From positions 321,809 through 385,808 of the forward strand of contig CAJNDS010002429.1 in assembly GCA_905221605.1 (NCBI GenBank): a stretch of 64,000 nt of DNA, given 5' to 3'. Numbering within the stretch: the stretch's first letter is position 1; every line of letters begins with the position of its first letter. Origin of the DNA: Symbiodinium natans. Its lineage: Eukaryota; Sar; Dinophyceae; Suessiales; Symbiodiniaceae. Made by a program: the position numbers and the translations under genes. The notes below the pieces were generated by a model, which worked only from the letters and a program-made list of their open reading frames with translations, had not been told where the DNA came from and made no database searches. Shown here one piece after another: positions 63,711 through 64,000 of the stretch.

Positions 63711-64000
63711 ATGACCACTGCGCAACCTGAAACTCTGGAAGTGCCGGCCGAATCCGATGAGCCGGCGATCGCTACTCCGTGGCGTTGGAACTCCGGCAGC
63801 TGGAGTTGGAACGATTGGTCGTCGTGGGAAAGGAACCCCTGGTGGCAAGATGCTCGCTGGTCAACCTCCGACTGGCGCGCTTCGTATGCAGTGATGACGA
63901 CGCCTACAGGGGAGACTGAATCGTTCGGGGGCGAGGCCACGCTGCAGGGTGCAGCTCCGACCTCGCAAGTACCGCTCTCAGAGCCAGGCTCTGGAGCCAC
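63711..64000 (+). CDS. Copia-like retroelement polyprotein, N-terminal Gag part (runs off the window)
   Basis: An ATG at 63711 opens a frame of 96 codons that is still open at the window end. It starts MTTAQPETLEVPAESDEPAI and continues with a tryptophan-rich stretch (WRWNSGSWSWNDWSSWERN then PWWQDARWSTSDW), followed by Ser/Thr/Gly/Glu-rich text. Such Trp-rich starts are known to me from Ty1/copia-type polyproteins in dinoflagellate genomes, where Gag forms the particle that packages element RNA. The frame has no stop, and a possible primer-binding site lies just upstream. It may lie in or beyond the 3' part of the PUF gene. The assignment rests on composition, so it is moderate. Confidence 0.55.
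   Translation, partial: MTTAQPETLEVPAESDEPAIATPWRWNSGSWSWNDWSSWERNPWWQDARWSTSDWRASYAVMTTPTGETESFGGEATLQGAAPTSQVPLSEPGSGA

Noticed and set aside
1-64000. Dinoflagellate spliced-leader sequence marking retroposed genes
   Set aside because: No full-length or clearly truncated 22-nt leader was seen by eye; a computed search would be needed to exclude degenerate copies.
1-64000. tRNA, 5S rRNA or snRNA genes
   Set aside because: No cloverleaf or conserved A/B-box pair could be identified by reading; none is reported without a covariance search.

Overview
This window looks like nuclear DNA of a dinoflagellate. Four kinds of evidence agree. (1) Genes are split into many short exons by introns of about 50-100 bp. 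Where the protein family fixes the junction, the donors are a mix of GT, GC and one GA, and the acceptors are AG. (2) Two ion-channel genes have the EF-hand tails seen in dinoflagellate channel families. (3) A mitochondrial cox1 fragment of dinoflagellate type is embedded at 28.7-29.1 kb. (4) Reverse-transcriptase fragments and a Trp-rich Gag-like start resemble retroelements I recall from dinoflagellate genomes. All recognisable host genes lie on the + strand, which fits the unidirectional gene order of these genomes. The family and species assignments come from recognising motifs by eye; no search was run.

Layout: an EF-hand exon pair (0.6-0.9 kb); several kilobases of exon-like but unassigned sequence (1.4-4.9 kb); a GC-rich degenerate repeat block (5.0-5.7 kb); an unassigned multi-exon gene (5.9-7.3 kb); a meiotic MutS homologue, MSH5 (8.5-13.2 kb); unassigned sequence (13.2-19 kb); a voltage-gated cation channel with a C-terminal EF-hand (19.1-23.5 kb); unassigned exons (24-25 kb); a retroelement graveyard (25.4-35.5 kb) with RT fragments in both orientations, a mitochondrial insertion and a dispersed repeat family; a second, divergent EF-hand voltage-gated channel (35.9-39.6 kb); a nearly intronless calpain-like protein that has lost its catalytic triad (40.5-43.5 kb); a long multi-exon DLEC1/CFAP81-like axonemal gene (43.7-58.0 kb); a Pumilio/PUF RNA-binding gene (58.4 kb to about 63 kb); and, at the right edge, the start of a copia-like retroelement (63.7-64.0 kb).

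The genes do not form an operon-like pathway. Two calcium-responsive channels, an EF-hand protein and a calpain-like protein could be related to calcium signalling, and DLEC1 to flagellar motility, but that is only a theme. The most useful observations are: GC-AG and GA-AG introns fixed by the PUF and EF-hand consensus, including a 19-nt exon encoding a PUF RNA-contact helix; the pseudo-calpain; the cox1 NUMT between RT fragments; a dispersed repeat family, one copy of which interrupts an RT reading frame; and a minisatellite with the same 3' flank at two loci 19 kb apart. Exon boundaries are approximate except where stated.
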